The notes under the pieces were generated by a model. That model was not told the origin of the DNA. It made no database searches and saw nothing but the letters and a program-made list of their open reading frames with translations. From the NCBI GenBank assembly GCA_014804225.1, contig JAAVAF010000017.1, positions 2,839 to 19,433 on the forward strand: a stretch of 16,595 nt of DNA. The letters are read 5' to 3'. This document shows, in pieces, positions 15,237-16,595 of this stretch (position 1 is its first letter; each line of letters opens with the position of its first letter). Source of the DNA: Lachnospiraceae bacterium (lineage in GTDB: Bacteria; Bacillota; Clostridia; Lachnospirales; Lachnospiraceae). Position numbers and translations under genes: made by a program.

Positions 15237-16595
15237 TTAGTTGTTAGCTGCGTTATACTCTTCTGCCCATCCGTCAACGAATGCTGTTTCTACTGCCGAC
15301 CATTCGCCTGTGCCCTGTGCATACTCCAAAAGTGCGCTTCCTACATTGTCCTTCCATGTTTCAGAAGGCATTGTTGTAAAGGTCCATGCAACGGAAGTAT
15401 TTCCTGCGGAAACATAATCATTTGCGATATTTACAAGCGGATTGCTTGCCGGATAGTTGTCAAATGCCTCAAACGGACAAACAAATCCCATTTCCTCTGT
15501 AAGCGCTGTACAGCCCGCGTCTGATGTTACAATCCAGTTCATAAAATCAAGCGTTGCCTGAATATCTTCCTCAGAAGCATTCTTGTTTACACACCAGTAG
15601 TTCTCACTGCCTGTGCAAAGTCCCTGATTTTCCTCGCCCGGACCTCCAATGTAGATTGGAAGCATTCCAAGAGAGTCATCGTCCATACCGTTGTCGCTCA
15701 AATCCGTGTACGCCCATGTACCGTTCTGATAGAATACTGCTTCACCGAGTGCGAACTCTGCCGTTGCGTCCTCACCGGTCTTGCTTGAGAGAAGTGTCGG
15801 TGCACATACGGAGTCTGTGATGTATAAATCCCATATATTCTTGTAGTTGTCTAAATACGTTCCCTTAATTGCATCTGTCGAACCGATGCCGTCTGCCTGA
15901 TACTCATAGTAGATCGGAAGGTTTGCAAGATGTGTCTTAAATCTCCAGTCAGAACTTGAGTCCATACCTGCCGATGTGAAAGCGCCCTTAACGCCAAGGT
16001 CGGAAGCGTTCGCCTGAATGCTGTCCGCAACTGCCTTTAAGTTATCAAACGAATTAATCTCGTCAACACTGCTTACAACCGCATAATCTTTTGTGAAATA
16101 ATCATTTAAGATATCCGCATTGTAGATGATACCATATGTTTCCACAACGTATGCGATACCCTTTACCTCATTGCCGTCCTTCAGTGCAAAATCATCGCTC
16201 TTTAACTGTCCGTAAACATCTGAGCCCGAAAGGTCATAGCAGTAATCCTTCCATGTGGCCAGACCAACCGGTCCGTTTACTTGGAAAAGTGTCGGTGCTT
16301 CTGTTTTAGCAATCTCAGACTTTAATGTCGACTCGTATGTACCCGAAGCCGCTGTCTGAACGGAAACCGGTACACCTGTTTCTTCTGTATACTTTGCCGC
16401 AAGTGCTTCCCACTGCTGTGCTGCCTCGGGCTTAAAGTTCAGATAATAAACCTTTCCGCTGCCCGACGCTGATGCATCTGGTGTCTGTGTATCTGCCGCC
16501 GGTGTCTGTGTGTCCGCTGCCGGCGTCTGTGTATCTGCTGAAGGTGTCTGTGTGTCATTGCTGCTGCCGCATCCTGTAAGCATTGTTGCTACCAT
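15237..16595 (-). CDS. Sugar-binding lipoprotein of the CUT1 ABC importer (5' end cut by the window)
   Basis: The visible 452 residues are the extracellular solute receptor that hands sugar to the two permeases. The frame is open to the window edge; an ATG coincides with the last three bases but the text there (VATMLTGCGSS) is the end of a lipoprotein signal peptide with lipobox LTGC, so the true start lies beyond 16595. After the anchor Cys comes a flexible Thr/Gln/Pro/Asp linker with four 7-residue repeats, then a family-1 binding-protein fold from about residue 48 (KVYYLNFKPEAAQQWEALAA) to the end, including VVETYGIIYNADIL, YQNGTWAYTDL and DIQATLDFMNWIV. First gene of the operon in view. 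The likely ligand is maltodextrin, inferred from malQ; aromatic residues are plentiful, as usual in sugar-binding clefts. Confidence 0.93.
   Translation of the reverse strand: MVATMLTGCGSSNDTQTPSADTQTPAADTQTPAADTQTPDASASGSGKVYYLNFKPEAAQQWEALAAKYTEETGVPVSVQTAASGTYESTLKSEIAKTEAPTLFQVNGPVGLATWKDYCYDLSGSDVYGQLKSDDFALKDGNEVKGIAYVVETYGIIYNADILNDYFTKDYAVVSSVDEINSFDNLKAVADSIQANASDLGVKGAFTSAGMDSSSDWRFKTHLANLPIYYEYQADGIGSTDAIKGTYLDNYKNIWDLYITDSVCAPTLLSSKTGEDATAEFALGEAVFYQNGTWAYTDLSDNGMDDDSLGMLPIYIGGPGEENQGLCTGSENYWCVNKNASEEDIQATLDFMNWIVTSDAGCTALTEEMGFVCPFEAFDNYPASNPLVNIANDYVSAGNTSVAWTFTTMPSETWKDNVGSALLEYAQGTGEWSAVETAFVDGWAEEYNAANN
16473..16556 (-). repeat. Four tandem 21-bp repeats coding the linker of the binding protein
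   Basis: Each unit encodes D-T-Q-T-P-x-A (x = S, A, A, D). The units differ at wobble positions and in the sixth codon, so they are not a very recent expansion. They space the binding domain from the lipid anchor. Confidence 0.9.

Noticed and set aside
14991..15524. Open frame of 177 codons on the plus strand
   Set aside because: It runs antisense across the start of the first permease gene, the attenuator and the end of the binding-protein gene; the Cys-rich, patternless product is typical of an antisense shadow.
16473..16556. CRISPR-like array
   Set aside because: The 21-bp units are contiguous with no spacers and code for a protein linker.

Overview
The window looks like chromosomal DNA of an anaerobic low-to-mid-GC Firmicute, most likely a gut Lachnospiraceae (Butyrivibrio/Roseburia/Eubacterium-like). 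The signs are a secA-prfB gene pair with the RF2 programmed frameshift, an oxygen-sensitive class III ribonucleotide reductase, a one-step diaminopimelate dehydrogenase, and a maltodextrin-type ABC importer/amylomaltase/LacI operon. The family assignment is an inference from gene content; no rRNA or other direct marker is present. All genes except the first two are on the minus strand. No tRNA, rRNA, CRISPR array, transposase or prophage gene was seen, and no gene-free stretch exceeds about 250 bases.

Layout. 1-123: 3' end of a membrane-protein gene, followed closely by ddh (152-1138), both on the plus strand. A shared bidirectional terminator (1148-1200) separates them from a minus-strand operon read from right to left: secA (5887-3320), prfB (3194-2072, with +1 frameshift at 3117-3119) and a zinc-ribbon/membrane-anchor protein (2068-1211) with a toxin-like C-terminal domain. 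The secA-prfB gap is occupied by two abutting hairpins. The secA promoter is visible at 5951-5979.

6138-9564: pyrF and nrdD on the minus strand, 79 bp apart with no terminator between them, so they may be cotranscribed (pyrimidine and deoxynucleotide supply). NrdD carries an ATP-cone at the front and a thioredoxin/glutaredoxin-like CPNC domain fused at the back. Upstream of it are a strong promoter (TTGACA-17-TATTAT) and a stack of dyads, including an NrdR-box-like pair. A 27-codon Cys-rich open frame overlaps the nrdD start.

9799-16595: a six-gene carbohydrate operon read from right to left: solute-binding lipoprotein (cut by the window edge), two CUT1 permeases, 4-alpha-glucanotransferase, LacI-family regulator and a TPR lipoprotein. 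The genes are tightly spaced (1-nt and 4-nt overlaps, short gaps). The exception is an attenuator-like hairpin after the binding-protein gene, which would give more binding protein than permease. No ATPase gene is present, so a shared MsmK/UgpC-type ATPase elsewhere is expected.

The items most worth a second look are the toxin-like domain of the 1211-2068 protein, the NrdD-thioredoxin fusion with its unusual upstream region, and the paired hairpins that recur in intergenic DNA.
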